Of a DNA stretch of 42,128 nucleotides, positions 23,464 to 32,150 are shown in pieces. This stretch comes from an uncultured Clostridia bacterium (GTDB lineage Bacteria > Bacillota > Clostridia > Oscillospirales > Acutalibacteraceae). Under the pieces are notes generated by a model. That model searched no databases and was not told where the DNA came from. It was given only the letters and a program-made list of their open reading frames with translations. The DNA lies in assembly GCA_947305745.1 (NCBI GenBank), contig CAMZEH010000008.1:1-42128 (forward strand), written 5' to 3'. Numbering within the stretch: the stretch's first letter is position 1; every line of letters begins with the position of its first letter. The position numbers and the translations under genes are program-made.

Positions 23464-23803
23464 AGAATTGCACCGACTGTTTGATAAACTCGGTATTCCC
23501 ATAGAATCAGGGATAATGACAGGCAGACCGCCCGACACTTACGTTGTACTCACACCGATGACCGACAGATTTGAACTTTTTGCGGACGACAGACCCGAAA
23601 TAGACGTGGAAGAAGTGAGGATTTCACTATTTACGAGAGAAAACTATATAAAACTAAAAAATCGGATTGCACATAAGCTTTTGCAGTCCGATTTTACCAT
23701 TACAGAACGAAGATATATAGAATTCGAAAACGACACAAGATACCACCACTATGCGATAGACGTGGAAAAAGAAAGAAGGTGCCGAGATGATAACACTTAC
23801 TGA
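23453..23803 (+). CDS. Minor capsid or tail-completion protein
   Basis: This 116-residue protein begins ILEELHRLFDKLGIPIESG, contains YVVLTPMTDRFELFADD and VEEVRISLFTRENY, and ends HHYAIDVEKERR. The alternation resembles neck or tail-terminator proteins (DUF3168/gp11-like), which sit at this place in HK97-type phages. ATG 23453 overlaps the upstream stop; longer in-frame extensions back to 23396 would run through the previous gene. It overlaps the following fibre gene by 17 nt. Confidence 0.75.
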   Translation: MILEELHRLFDKLGIPIESGIMTGRPPDTYVVLTPMTDRFELFADDRPEIDVEEVRISLFTRENYIKLKNRIAHKLLQSDFTITERRYIEFENDTRYHHYAIDVEKERRCRDDNTY

Positions 23804-24896
23804 AAACGGACGAGAAATGCAAATACCCGAATGTGAGAAAATAATCGGATGTCAGGGCGATAACTTAATAGAAAGACGGCAGTTTCTCATATCCTCCAAG
23901 TATAAAGGAGTCGATATCAGAAACTTCTCTTTTGTCCTCAAGGTTCAGCCGATAAACGTACGGAAACTCTCCTACTACAATGAACTTCAAAAAGCCGTAT
24001 CCGATGACACGATTTTGCTTACTTGGGAGATAAGAAAACACGATTTGACCGATTCGGGAAAACTGAAAGTTCAGCTTAATGTTTTAGATGAAGAAGGTCG
24101 ACAACTTAACTCATATATTGGCGCTTTTACGGTCAAAAACAGTATTGAATCTGCGGATTCTCAAGGTGCAATCATACCGCCGAGTATATTCGAACAAGCG
24201 ATAGTTACCACCAATAAATACGCAGAAGAAGCAAGAGAGATTTTGGATGAAATCAGAGGTATTCAGCTTGGTCTTGGGACTGCGAGCAGATACGATGTCG
24301 GTATAAACGAGGGGCAAATTGCTGTTCTGATTGAAAACGGAAAACTCCCCAATTCAGTTATTCCGAAAATTGCAACAACTGAAGTGTATACGGTCGGAAA
24401 TAACGATGATATGGAGAGCCTGAATGTTCAAAGCGGTGATATGTGCATTCGAACCGACACGGATTCAACGTATGTGTATTCGGATAACACCGAACCAAAC
24501 CGTAGACGGGGTGAGAAATCTAACTGGAAGAAGATAGCCACAAACTTTGATGCAGAAAACAAACAAAATATCGAAGATGACCATTTGATGACCGAAGATA
24601 AGACGATAGTGGGAGCGATAAATGAAATATACAGCTCTCAAAACGCAAGAACGGGAATCGTAACGCTTACAGATGAATGGGAGCTTGACTCGGAGGATGT
24701 ATGTACACAAAACGTATATATCGAAAACTTACTTGAAAGCGATACTGTGATTTTGGATATTATTCTCGAATCGGGTTCGCAAGAGGTATGGGATTGCATT
24801 TATAAAGCGGTCACTTATGACGGATATGTTAAGTTTTACGCTTATTCAAGCGTTCCGAGAAAATCTGTAAAAGTCAAATATGAGATACGAAGGTAA
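23787..24896 (+). CDS. BppU-like baseplate or neck fibre
   Basis: Residues 1-140 match the BppU N-terminal fold: beta-strands with FSFVLKVQPINVRKLSYYN, LTWEIRKHDLTDSGKLKVQL and NSYIGAFTVKNSIES. A helical stretch follows (EQAIVTTNKYAEEAREILDE), then a module with NGKLPNSVIPKIATTEVYTV and GDMCIRTDTDSTYVY. The last 85 residues (TDEWELDSEDVCTQNVYIEN onward) resemble the end of the fibre at 15818. BppU proteins anchor receptor-binding fibres. A place between connectors and tail tube is unusual for one, and a neck-whisker role is possible. Confidence 0.82.
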   Translation: MITLTENGREMQIPECEKIIGCQGDNLIERRQFLISSKYKGVDIRNFSFVLKVQPINVRKLSYYNELQKAVSDDTILLTWEIRKHDLTDSGKLKVQLNVLDEEGRQLNSYIGAFTVKNSIESADSQGAIIPPSIFEQAIVTTNKYAEEAREILDEIRGIQLGLGTASRYDVGINEGQIAVLIENGKLPNSVIPKIATTEVYTVGNNDDMESLNVQSGDMCIRTDTDSTYVYSDNTEPNRRRGEKSNWKKIATNFDAENKQNIEDDHLMTEDKTIVGAINEIYSSQNARTGIVTLTDEWELDSEDVCTQNVYIENLLESDTVILDIILESGSQEVWDCIYKAVTYDGYVKFYAYSSVPRKSVKVKYEIRR

Positions 24897-24916
24897 AGAA
24901 TTTAGGAGGAATAATA

Positions 24917-25510
24917 ATGGCAAACATAGGAATGCAAGGCATGAAATACGCCTTACTTGAAATTGCAAATGACGGTACGGAATCGTATAAACCTGCGAAA
25001 AGTTTTGCGGGTGCGATAAGTGCCAGTATTACGCCGAATTCGGCGGAGGCGAGTCTTTACGGCGATGATAAGCTCATGGAATACGCATCGAGCTTTCAAA
25101 ACGCAACCGTGTCGCTGAGCGTTGCAGATGATAACGATGATGTTTTTAGCGATTTGCTTGGAAGACAGAAGGAGCTTTCAACAGGCAGATATAGGTCAAA
25201 TATCAATGATATTGTGCCGTATGTAGGGTTTGGATACATTGTCAGCAAAATTATCGGCGGTAAAACGAAATTTAGGGCTCAGTTTTTTCCGAAGATGAAG
25301 TTTAAGGTATTTATCCCCGAAGCCTCGACAAAAGGCGAAAACTTGGAATTTAAAACAATTACGGTTGAAGGTGTAACCATGCCGAATAAATATGGGGATT
25401 GGGAGTCGCATTGCGATGTGGATACTTTGGCTGAGGCGAAAGATGAACTCGATAAATACTTCACGGTTCCGCTTTCTGATCCGATGGCAACCACACCCGT
25501 AACACCGTAA
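24917..25510 (+). CDS. Major tail tube protein, phi13 type
   Basis: This 197-residue protein has the phi13/TP901 tail-tube pattern: MQGMKYALLEIANDGTESY, then ISASITPNSAEASLYGDDKL and the GFGYIVSKIIGGK strand. It also has KFRAQFFPKMKFKVF and EFKTITVEGVTMP. Hexameric rings of it form the tail tube. AGGAGG precedes the ATG. It is followed by tail chaperones and the tape measure, the canonical order. Confidence 0.93.
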   Translation: MANIGMQGMKYALLEIANDGTESYKPAKSFAGAISASITPNSAEASLYGDDKLMEYASSFQNATVSLSVADDNDDVFSDLLGRQKELSTGRYRSNINDIVPYVGFGYIVSKIIGGKTKFRAQFFPKMKFKVFIPEASTKGENLEFKTITVEGVTMPNKYGDWESHCDVDTLAEAKDELDKYFTVPLSDPMATTPVTP

Positions 25511-25545
25511 AGATAAAATTTTAGAACGAAAGAGGATAACCATTT

Positions 25546-25905
25546 ATGATAGATAAAATCAGATACCTTGATGACGGCAAGAATAAATATCCGATAGCGT
25601 TTACTTTGAATGTAATGGAGGCTTTGGAGGACGAGTATGGCGGGCTAAAAAAATGGGTTTCGCTTATCGACTCCGATGAGCCAAGCTACAAAGCGATAAA
25701 ATTCATGGTGCAAGCAACCATTGAAGAGGGGCAAGACATATTAAATCAAAATAGCGATAAACTCAGCTCAAAAGAAATCGGAAGACTCATCAGCCGAATC
25801 GGTATGGAAAAAGTCGGTTCCGAGATTTTTGAACTCATAAAAACTGCACTACCTGAGGCAAAGCAAGTAAAAAACAAGATACCCATGCAGAGGACGAAAA
25901 AATAA
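25546..25905 (+). CDS. Tail assembly chaperone (gpG-like)
   Basis: This 119-residue helical protein (PIAFTLNVMEALEDEYGGLKK near the start, EIGRLISRIGMEKVGSE later) lies between tail tube and tape measure, where gpG-like chaperones are encoded. It would coat the tape measure before tube assembly. It ends in a run of adenines (CGAAAAAATAA). Slipping back one base there would continue translation into the frame of the next small gene without a stop. Confidence 0.85.
   Translation: MIDKIRYLDDGKNKYPIAFTLNVMEALEDEYGGLKKWVSLIDSDEPSYKAIKFMVQATIEEGQDILNQNSDKLSSKEIGRLISRIGMEKVGSEIFELIKTALPEAKQVKNKIPMQRTKK
25896..25903 (+). promoter_or_regulatory. Candidate -1 ribosomal frameshift site
   Basis: GAAAAAAT spans the last two lysine codons before the chaperone stop. 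In the -1 frame the sequence is open from here to 26096 and reads EKINFAWVLFVGVKLMGF and onwards. This would make the long GT-type chaperone known from lambda-like and many Gram-positive tails. The heptamer is not the ideal X-XXY-YYZ form. Confidence 0.55.
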
Positions 25906-25940
25906 ACTTTGCATGGGTTTTATTTGTGGGAGTGAAACTT

Positions 25941-26096
25941 ATGGGATTTACGGAACGAGAAGTCGGACATTTTACAATTCGGAAGTGGCTTTTGCTGTTT
26001 AAAGAACTAAAGAAAGTATATAACACGGGTGGTTTTGGCGGCGGTTTCAAGCCAAAGACGTCAAATGCCGCTCCGAATGGGTGGATACCGTTTTAG
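25941..26096 (+). CDS. Tail assembly chaperone, T-domain (gpGT-like)
   Basis: This 51-residue frame begins MGFTEREVGHFTIRKWLLLF, a pattern seen in the second tail chaperone of clostridial phages, and ends AAPNGWIPF. It lies in the -1 frame relative to the upstream chaperone, with no stop in between, which supports a frameshift fusion. GGGAG at 25928-25932 also gives a plausible independent start 8 nt later, so both modes are possible. It would bind the tape measure and tube subunits during assembly. Confidence 0.7.
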   Translation: MGFTEREVGHFTIRKWLLLFKELKKVYNTGGFGGGFKPKTSNAAPNGWIPF

Positions 26097-26097
26097 T

Positions 26098-26562
26098 ATG
26101 GCGATATGTAAGATTAATTTGCCCGATGAGATATACAAAGCCATTGAAAAACTGTCCGATAAGACCGATGAAGTAATAAAATCCACACTTGAAGAAGGCG
26201 GTAAAGTCGCACTTGATATTACTAAAGGTAACCTCAGAAAATCCGTCACAAATTCATCAAAAAGAATGACTGGTGAGCTTGTCGATTCTTTAGGTATGAC
26301 CAAAGTCAGAATTAACAGTAAAGGAATTCACAACATCAAAATCGGGTTTAACGAACCGAGAAGAAAACAGTACAGAGCCAAGAAAAAGCGAAGTTACAAT
26401 TTAATCACAAACGCACTAATTGCGGGGGTTTTGGAGTATGGCAAATCAGGCCAACATCCAAGACCTTTTTTAAAGCCCTCCAAATCCAAAAGCAAAAAAG
26501 CTTGTGTGGAGGCGATGAAACGAAAGTTTGATGAAGAAGTCGGTAAGTTAGGGGTGAAATAG
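26098..26562 (+). CDS. HK97 gp10-family tail component
   Basis: This 154-residue protein has the gp10 pattern: INLPDEIYKAIEKLSDKTDE, then ALDITKGNLRKSVTNSSKRM. TGELVDSLGMTKVR follows, with GVLEYGKSGQHPRPFLKPS near the end; the HPRPFL motif is a good family marker. It participates in tail completion at the head-tail interface. Here it lies between chaperones and tape measure rather than among the connectors, an order also seen in other clostridial prophages. ATG 26098 comes 2 nt after the upstream stop. The next gene starts directly after its stop. Confidence 0.87.
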   Translation: MAICKINLPDEIYKAIEKLSDKTDEVIKSTLEEGGKVALDITKGNLRKSVTNSSKRMTGELVDSLGMTKVRINSKGIHNIKIGFNEPRRKQYRAKKKRSYNLITNALIAGVLEYGKSGQHPRPFLKPSKSKSKKACVEAMKRKFDEEVGKLGVK

Positions 26563-29500
26563 ATGCCGGATATAGGACTAAAAATAGGTGTTGACGGCGA
26601 AAAGTCGTTTAATGAGTCGCTAAAAAACATAAATTCAAGCTTGAAACTTCTGGGAAGTGAAATGAAGGAGGTTTCAAGTAGGTTTCTCGACAACAACAAA
26701 TCTATCGAAGCATACGGCGAGAAAAATAAGGTTCTTTCAAAGCAGATTGAAACTCAAAAGCAAAAAGTCGAGATGCTCCGAGGCACGCTTGAAAAGTCAA
26801 AAGAGATGTATGGCGAGAACGATAAGCGTACCAAAGAATGGGCAACAAAATTAAATCTTGCCGAGGCGGAACTTAATAAACTGAATAACGAGTTAAAGAG
26901 CAATAACACTCAAATGCAGTCATATAAAGAAATAAGTATGCAGACCGCCACAACCATCGGAAAACTCGATGACGAGATGAGTGGCTTAAAGAGTGAGCTT
27001 GACGGTGTTGACAGCAAATACAAGAAAAATAAAAATTCCGTTGAGGCACTTAATGAAAAGCACCGAATACTCTCGGAACTTATGGGCAAGCAATCCGATA
27101 AAGTTGAAACTTTGAAGACTGCTCTTGAAAACTCAAAAAATGCTTACGGGAAAAATAGCGCTGAAACCAAACGGCTTGAAAAAGCCCTAAGCGATGCCGA
27201 AGGCGAACTTAAAAGCACCGAGCGAGAACTCGGAAATGTCAAAAACGCCATGGTAGGTGCAGGAAAAGAATCGAAAACTTTTAGCGAGATGCTAAAGGCA
27301 AACCTCACGTCAGAGGCGATTGTTTCGGGTCTTAGGAAAATCGGTGAAAGCCTGAAAGGTCTTAAAAACTATATCACCGATGGCGTTAAAAGTGCCGCAA
27401 GTTTCGGCAAGGAAATAAGCAAACTTTCCAGAAAAACAGGTATCTCCGCCGACACCATTCAGAAATTCAAAGCCGCATCGAAAATGACAGATGTGGACGT
27501 TGAGACTTTCACAAAAGCGTATGCTCGGTCGATAAAGTCAATGAGTTCGGCATCTGCTACGCTCGGAAAAGCGGAGGCAAAAGCCGCCGAACAAGTCGAA
27601 AAAGCACACGCAAAAATGGCCAAGGCGGCAGCAAAATCTTCAGAGTCCGCCAAAGGTGCCAAACAAGCCATGGTTGACGGCAGCAAAGCGATGACGGAGG
27701 AGATTCTTTCGTTTGATGACGCACTTGAAGAGCAAATGGATAAAACGGGCGGTGTTACTAAGGCTTATCAGCAATTAGGTATTAACGTGGTGGACTCTGC
27801 GGGCAATTTGAGAGACTCAAAAGAGGTCTTTTGGGAAACAATCGATAGCCTAAAACAAATGGATAACGAAACCGAACGAAATGCTCTCGCTATGCAGATA
27901 TTCGGTAAATCTGCGATGGATTTGAATCCGATAATTGAGCAAGGTAGCGAGGGCTTTAATGATTTAACGCAAAACATGGCAACCTTTGATGACGAGACGA
28001 TTGAAAGCCTCAGAGGTCTTGAAATCTCCATGCAGAAATTTGGCGGAGTTATGGAAAACATCAAGCGTTCAATCGGCGTGGCTTTTGCACCCGTTGTCAA
28101 GGAAATAGCTGATGCCGCAGCCGATGCCGGAGGAAAGCTCAGAAGTTTGTTTATGTCCATTGCCAAAGGCGATGACCAAGAAACCATAAATAAAAAATTT
28201 GAGGCGTTTAAGGAATCGGTCGTGAAACTTGCGGAAACAATCCAAAAGCAAATCCCGATATTTATTGAAGTCGGAGGCAAAATACTCGGAGCTTTGTGGG
28301 AAGGACTAACAACTGCATTCGCTCCGATACTTCCTCAAATTGCGATTTGGGGCGGACTTGTTGCCGCAGGATTTGCCTTGTGGTCGGCACTCATCTCGGC
28401 AGCCATTGCCGCATGGCCTGTCACTCTCGCACTTGCACTGGCTGGTTTGGCGGTTGCGTTTTGGCCGCAAATTCAGGAATGGCTCGCAAATATGTGGAGC
28501 GGAATAACTGATTTCTTTTCTAACCACTGGCAAGATGTCCTTCTCTGGATTACAAATATGCCATTGGCAATTATCAAAACGCTGAACGATACGGGAATGC
28601 TTGAAAAAATAGGTCAATGGCTGGGTGACGTTTGGAACGGAGTCGTTGAGTTTTTCGGTGAGCATTGGCAAGATGTACTTCTTTGGATTACGAATATGCC
28701 TTTGGCAATCATAAAGACACTAAACGACACCGGGGTGTTAGATAGCGTAAAAGCGTGGCTTGGAGACATTTGGCAGAGCATACAGAACTGGTTTTTTGAT
28801 TTATGGAAAAACGTCACCGAATGGTCGGGCAACGTCTGGAACGGATTTTTAAAGTTTATGTCCGAACTTCCGACCAAAATCGGATACGCACTTGGATTTG
28901 CTATCGGGAGCATCTTAAAATTTTTCAAGGATACATGGGATGCGTTTGCAAGTTTCGGGAAAAACGCATGGAGTTTCGTAACAGTCGATGTTCCGAGATT
29001 CATAACCGAGATGATAGATTGGTTCGGAAAACTCCCCGAACGGATATGGAACTTTCTGACCGATATTATTTCAAAAATACAGTCTTGGGGTAAAGATGTC
29101 GGACTTCAGGCAATTAAAACAGGGAAATCCTTTTTTGAAAATGTAATTGATTTCTTTAAAAATTTACCGAGCAATATTGCAAAGTGGCTCAGAGATACAC
29201 TTGACAAGGTCAAAAACTGGGTTTCCGACATGATCCAAAAAGGCAAAGAGATGGGCTCAAATATGTGTGAGAATATTTTAAAATCCATTCGAGAGTTACC
29301 CGGAAATGTTTATAACATCGGAAAAAACATCATCGAGGGCATTTGGAACGGTATATCCGATATGGGTGGCTGGATTTCAAATAAAATCAAAGGATTTTGT
29401 GGCGGTTTTTTGGGTGGTTTTAAGAAAGCGCTCGGTATAAACTCGCCGTCAAGAGTGTTCAAAGACACGATAGGAAAAAACCTCGCACTCGGTATTGCGC

Positions 29501-29760
29501 TTGGCTTCGATGATGAGATGCGGAAAGTATCTAAAGACATGATTGCAAGAATTCCCACCGATGTCGACTTTGAGTATGACATGAAAGAAAATACAAATCA
29601 TTTTGAAAATTCTAATGTTTCGGGTGTTGGCAAAATGGACGTCATGGACTTTATGGTTACTGCATTTCAAAACGCACTGGCAGGTATGGCGTTTAAAGTC
29701 GATGATGAAAAACTTGGAGAACTTGTCATAAACAAAGTAGAAAACGTGGTGTTTTCTTAA
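26563..29760 (+). CDS. Tail tape measure protein
   Basis: At 1065 residues this is the longest gene here. Residues 20-240 form long coiled coils (KVEMLRGTLEKSKEMYGEND and similar repeats). A TP901-type region follows (KEISKLSRKTGISADTIQKF, ALAMQIFGKSAMDL). Residues 590-630 are hydrophobic membrane-like helices rich in Ala and Trp (LVAAGFALWSALISAAIAAW). Then come W-rich repeats, including two 46-residue units from residue 655, and the C-terminal GINSPSRVFKDTIGKNLALGI motif. It sets tail length and may form a channel during DNA entry. No lytic hydrolase motif was seen. Confidence 0.96.
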   Translation: MPDIGLKIGVDGEKSFNESLKNINSSLKLLGSEMKEVSSRFLDNNKSIEAYGEKNKVLSKQIETQKQKVEMLRGTLEKSKEMYGENDKRTKEWATKLNLAEAELNKLNNELKSNNTQMQSYKEISMQTATTIGKLDDEMSGLKSELDGVDSKYKKNKNSVEALNEKHRILSELMGKQSDKVETLKTALENSKNAYGKNSAETKRLEKALSDAEGELKSTERELGNVKNAMVGAGKESKTFSEMLKANLTSEAIVSGLRKIGESLKGLKNYITDGVKSAASFGKEISKLSRKTGISADTIQKFKAASKMTDVDVETFTKAYARSIKSMSSASATLGKAEAKAAEQVEKAHAKMAKAAAKSSESAKGAKQAMVDGSKAMTEEILSFDDALEEQMDKTGGVTKAYQQLGINVVDSAGNLRDSKEVFWETIDSLKQMDNETERNALAMQIFGKSAMDLNPIIEQGSEGFNDLTQNMATFDDETIESLRGLEISMQKFGGVMENIKRSIGVAFAPVVKEIADAAADAGGKLRSLFMSIAKGDDQETINKKFEAFKESVVKLAETIQKQIPIFIEVGGKILGALWEGLTTAFAPILPQIAIWGGLVAAGFALWSALISAAIAAWPVTLALALAGLAVAFWPQIQEWLANMWSGITDFFSNHWQDVLLWITNMPLAIIKTLNDTGMLEKIGQWLGDVWNGVVEFFGEHWQDVLLWITNMPLAIIKTLNDTGVLDSVKAWLGDIWQSIQNWFFDLWKNVTEWSGNVWNGFLKFMSELPTKIGYALGFAIGSILKFFKDTWDAFASFGKNAWSFVTVDVPRFITEMIDWFGKLPERIWNFLTDIISKIQSWGKDVGLQAIKTGKSFFENVIDFFKNLPSNIAKWLRDTLDKVKNWVSDMIQKGKEMGSNMCENILKSIRELPGNVYNIGKNIIEGIWNGISDMGGWISNKIKGFCGGFLGGFKKALGINSPSRVFKDTIGKNLALGIALGFDDEMRKVSKDMIARIPTDVDFEYDMKENTNHFENSNVSGVGKMDVMDFMVTAFQNALAGMAFKVDDEKLGELVINKVENVVFS
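28525..28800 (+). repeat. Tandem 46-codon repeat in tape measure
   Basis: Two adjacent units begin HWQDVLLWITNMPLAIIKTL. Their first 24 residues are identical, yet 13 of those 24 codons differ synonymously. The second halves have diverged (MLEKIGQWLGDVW against VLDSVKAWLGDIW). This is a coding repeat, not a DNA-level tandem repeat. Confidence 0.92.
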
Positions 29761-29773
29761 GGAGTAGAGATAT

Positions 29774-30478
29774 ATGAACTATATAATTTGGAAAGGTAAA
29801 AACTCGGCCGAGATAAACGGACTTTTGATTTCGGAACTTCCTGTAATCAGCAGACCGAAAATCAAGACGTCAATAATTGAAATTGAAGGTAAAGATGGCG
29901 ATATAGTCGATAATATGGGCTACTCGGCATACGATAAAGATTTAAAAATCGGTTTGTTTGGCGATTATGATATAGATGAAATTTCTAATTATTTTTCGGG
30001 ATCTGGTCAAATCACGTTTTGTAACGAGCCGGACAAATATTACTGTGCCGAGATATTTGAAGAGATTGATTTTGAGAGGCTCGTGAACTTCAAAACCGCA
30101 ACCGTGAAATTTCATACTCAACCGTATAAGTATCTTGTGAATGAGGAGCCTTCGAGTTTCGATATTTCCGAAGGTGTGACTCAAGTTGAGGTAAATAATG
30201 TGGGGCTTGAACCCTCAAAGCCAACAATCACACTTTATGGAACCGGAATCGTTGAAGTCAAGATAAATGCACTCGGTAAATTTCAAGTTGATATCGGTGA
30301 CGAGGGGTATTTAACGGTAGATTCTATGCTTGAGGAATGCTACAAAGACACTACTTTAACGCTTAAAAACAGAGCTATGGGCGGAGAGTTTCCGATTTTG
30401 AGCGCAGGAAAAAACGTCATCACATGGACGGGAAATCTCATAAAAATTGAAATTAAACCGATGAGTAGGTGGCTTTGA
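29774..30478 (+). CDS. Distal tail protein (Dit)
   Basis: This 234-residue protein starts NYIIWKGKNSAEINGLLISELPVISRPK in pattern, with IEIEGKDGDIVDNMGYSAYDK following. These are standard Dit (siphovirus ORF46-like) features, and the C-terminal galectin-like part includes EVNNVGLEPSKPTITLYG. It forms the hub joining tail tube to baseplate. GGAG precedes the ATG. Its stop overlaps the next start by one base. Confidence 0.93.
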   Translation: MNYIIWKGKNSAEINGLLISELPVISRPKIKTSIIEIEGKDGDIVDNMGYSAYDKDLKIGLFGDYDIDEISNYFSGSGQITFCNEPDKYYCAEIFEEIDFERLVNFKTATVKFHTQPYKYLVNEEPSSFDISEGVTQVEVNNVGLEPSKPTITLYGTGIVEVKINALGKFQVDIGDEGYLTVDSMLEECYKDTTLTLKNRAMGGEFPILSAGKNVITWTGNLIKIEIKPMSRWL

Positions 30479-32136
30479 TGATTAGTGTATATCCACCGAA
30501 TGAACGAGAATTTGCCGACAACGGACTTAAAATATTAAAACCCACAAAAGCCATTGTCCACAAAGTCGATAACGGCGATTATTATTTGGAGCTTAAAGAC
30601 AAAATCGAAAACCGAGAATATTATCAAAGCGGAAATATCATAAGGGTGCCGTCCCCTTGGGGCAAACAAGGGTTCAGAATTTCCAAAATTGCTATCAAAA
30701 ACAAAGAAATATCCATAAAAGCCAATCACCTATTTTACGATACGCAGAATTATGTAATTGAAGACTCGTATGTTGTGGAGAGAAACTGCAATGATGCACT
30801 TGACCATTTAAATATGGCGGCCGATACTCCTACACCGTTTAAGACAATATCCGATGTACCCACAATCCATAGTTACAGATGTGTAAGAAAAACGCTGGGT
30901 CAGGCGATTTCGGGAGTTGTTAAGCGTTGGGGCGGACATCTTGTGCGAGATAACTGGAAGATTGAGATTCGCTCAACAATCGGTCAAGACAGAGGTGTGA
31001 GCCTGAACTATGGAAAAAACATAATCCATTTAAAAGCCTCAGAAAACTGGGATAAGGTTTGTACTAAAGTCTTGCCTGTGGGAAAAGACGGGCTGCTTCT
31101 CCCTGAGGTTTGGGTCAGCTATGGCGAAGAACTCTACGACATTCCCTACACAAAGATTGTGTCTTTTGCTCAAGGCGATATTAAGTCTGAGGACTATGAG
31201 GACAAAGACCAAAAGGTTGATGAAGCAGCATATAAAGAGGCGCTGATTAACAACCTCAGAATACAGGCGAAGAACTATCTCAACGAAAACTGTGTGCCGA
31301 AGGTGGAGTACACGCTTGAGGCATATATAAAAGATGTATCCGATGTCGGAGATACGATTTACGTTAATCACCCGAAATGCAAACTGCAGTTTACAACAAA
31401 CGTGGTTTCTCTCGACTATGACGTTATTTTAGGGCGAATTACGAGAATTGAGTTTGGTAATTTTCAAAGTGGCGGTCTTAAAGATTTGGTAAAGTCCATC
31501 GATTCAAAGATTGATGAGAAAGTCGTGCAAAGTATCGACACAAATATAGCTAGTTTGAGGAGAGAGCTTACAGAAGCAACGAACGCCATAAGAGATAAGC
31601 TTGGAGAAAGTTATGTGATTTATGACGGCGATAGGATTTTGGTAGTTGATAAACTTCCGAAAGAAGAAGCAGTTAACGTCATCATGATAAATAGCGGTGG
31701 TATCGGCTTTTCGCAAACGGGAATTAACGGCATATTTAACTCAGCATGGAGTATTGACGGTACACTCGATATGCAGCAAGTAAACGTCATAAATTTGGTG
31801 TGCGACATGATTAAAGGCGGGGTTTTAAAGCTTGGCAGTAACTTAAATCAGTCGGGAGTAATTGAACTTTATGACCAAGCAAACACGCTGATTTGTCAAG
31901 TGGATATGGACGGTATCACGATGTTCTGTAAGGACGGACGAACCATAAAAATCAATGCTGATGAAGGTTTTGTCGGCTATGCATCGGACGGAACTAAAAT
32001 TTACTGGGTCAGTCAGAAAGAATTTCACATGAAACGGTCTGTTGTCGAAGATGAGATAACAATTGCAAACGGACTGAGATTCATTCCCATAAACACGGAC
32101 ACAAATCAAGGGATCGGGATAGTTGCAATGGCTTAA
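30478..32136 (+). CDS. Tail-associated protein (Tal, prophage endopeptidase tail)
   Basis: This 552-residue protein has the gp27-like hub fold of phage minor structural proteins: KAIVHKVDNGDYYLELKD, QGFRISKIAIKNKEISIKANHLFYD, TIHSYRCVRKTLGQAI and VDEAAYKEALINNLRIQAKNY. The last 150 residues include a GGIGFSQTGINGIFNSAWSIDG segment, a beta-helical tip motif common in such proteins. It sits at the tail end and may open the cell wall, although no peptidase catalytic set is evident. ATG 30478 follows AGGTGG by 6 nt. Confidence 0.9.
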   Translation: MISVYPPNEREFADNGLKILKPTKAIVHKVDNGDYYLELKDKIENREYYQSGNIIRVPSPWGKQGFRISKIAIKNKEISIKANHLFYDTQNYVIEDSYVVERNCNDALDHLNMAADTPTPFKTISDVPTIHSYRCVRKTLGQAISGVVKRWGGHLVRDNWKIEIRSTIGQDRGVSLNYGKNIIHLKASENWDKVCTKVLPVGKDGLLLPEVWVSYGEELYDIPYTKIVSFAQGDIKSEDYEDKDQKVDEAAYKEALINNLRIQAKNYLNENCVPKVEYTLEAYIKDVSDVGDTIYVNHPKCKLQFTTNVVSLDYDVILGRITRIEFGNFQSGGLKDLVKSIDSKIDEKVVQSIDTNIASLRRELTEATNAIRDKLGESYVIYDGDRILVVDKLPKEEAVNVIMINSGGIGFSQTGINGIFNSAWSIDGTLDMQQVNVINLVCDMIKGGVLKLGSNLNQSGVIELYDQANTLICQVDMDGITMFCKDGRTIKINADEGFVGYASDGTKIYWVSQKEFHMKRSVVEDEITIANGLRFIPINTDTNQGIGIVAMA

Positions 32137-32150
32137 AAGGAGATGATTAG

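Noticed and set aside
27768..28280. 170-residue minus-strand frame opposite the tape measure
   Set aside because: It is antisense to a well-supported gene, has Ser/Pro/Ile-rich composition typical of reverse-strand shadow translation, and has no start signal.
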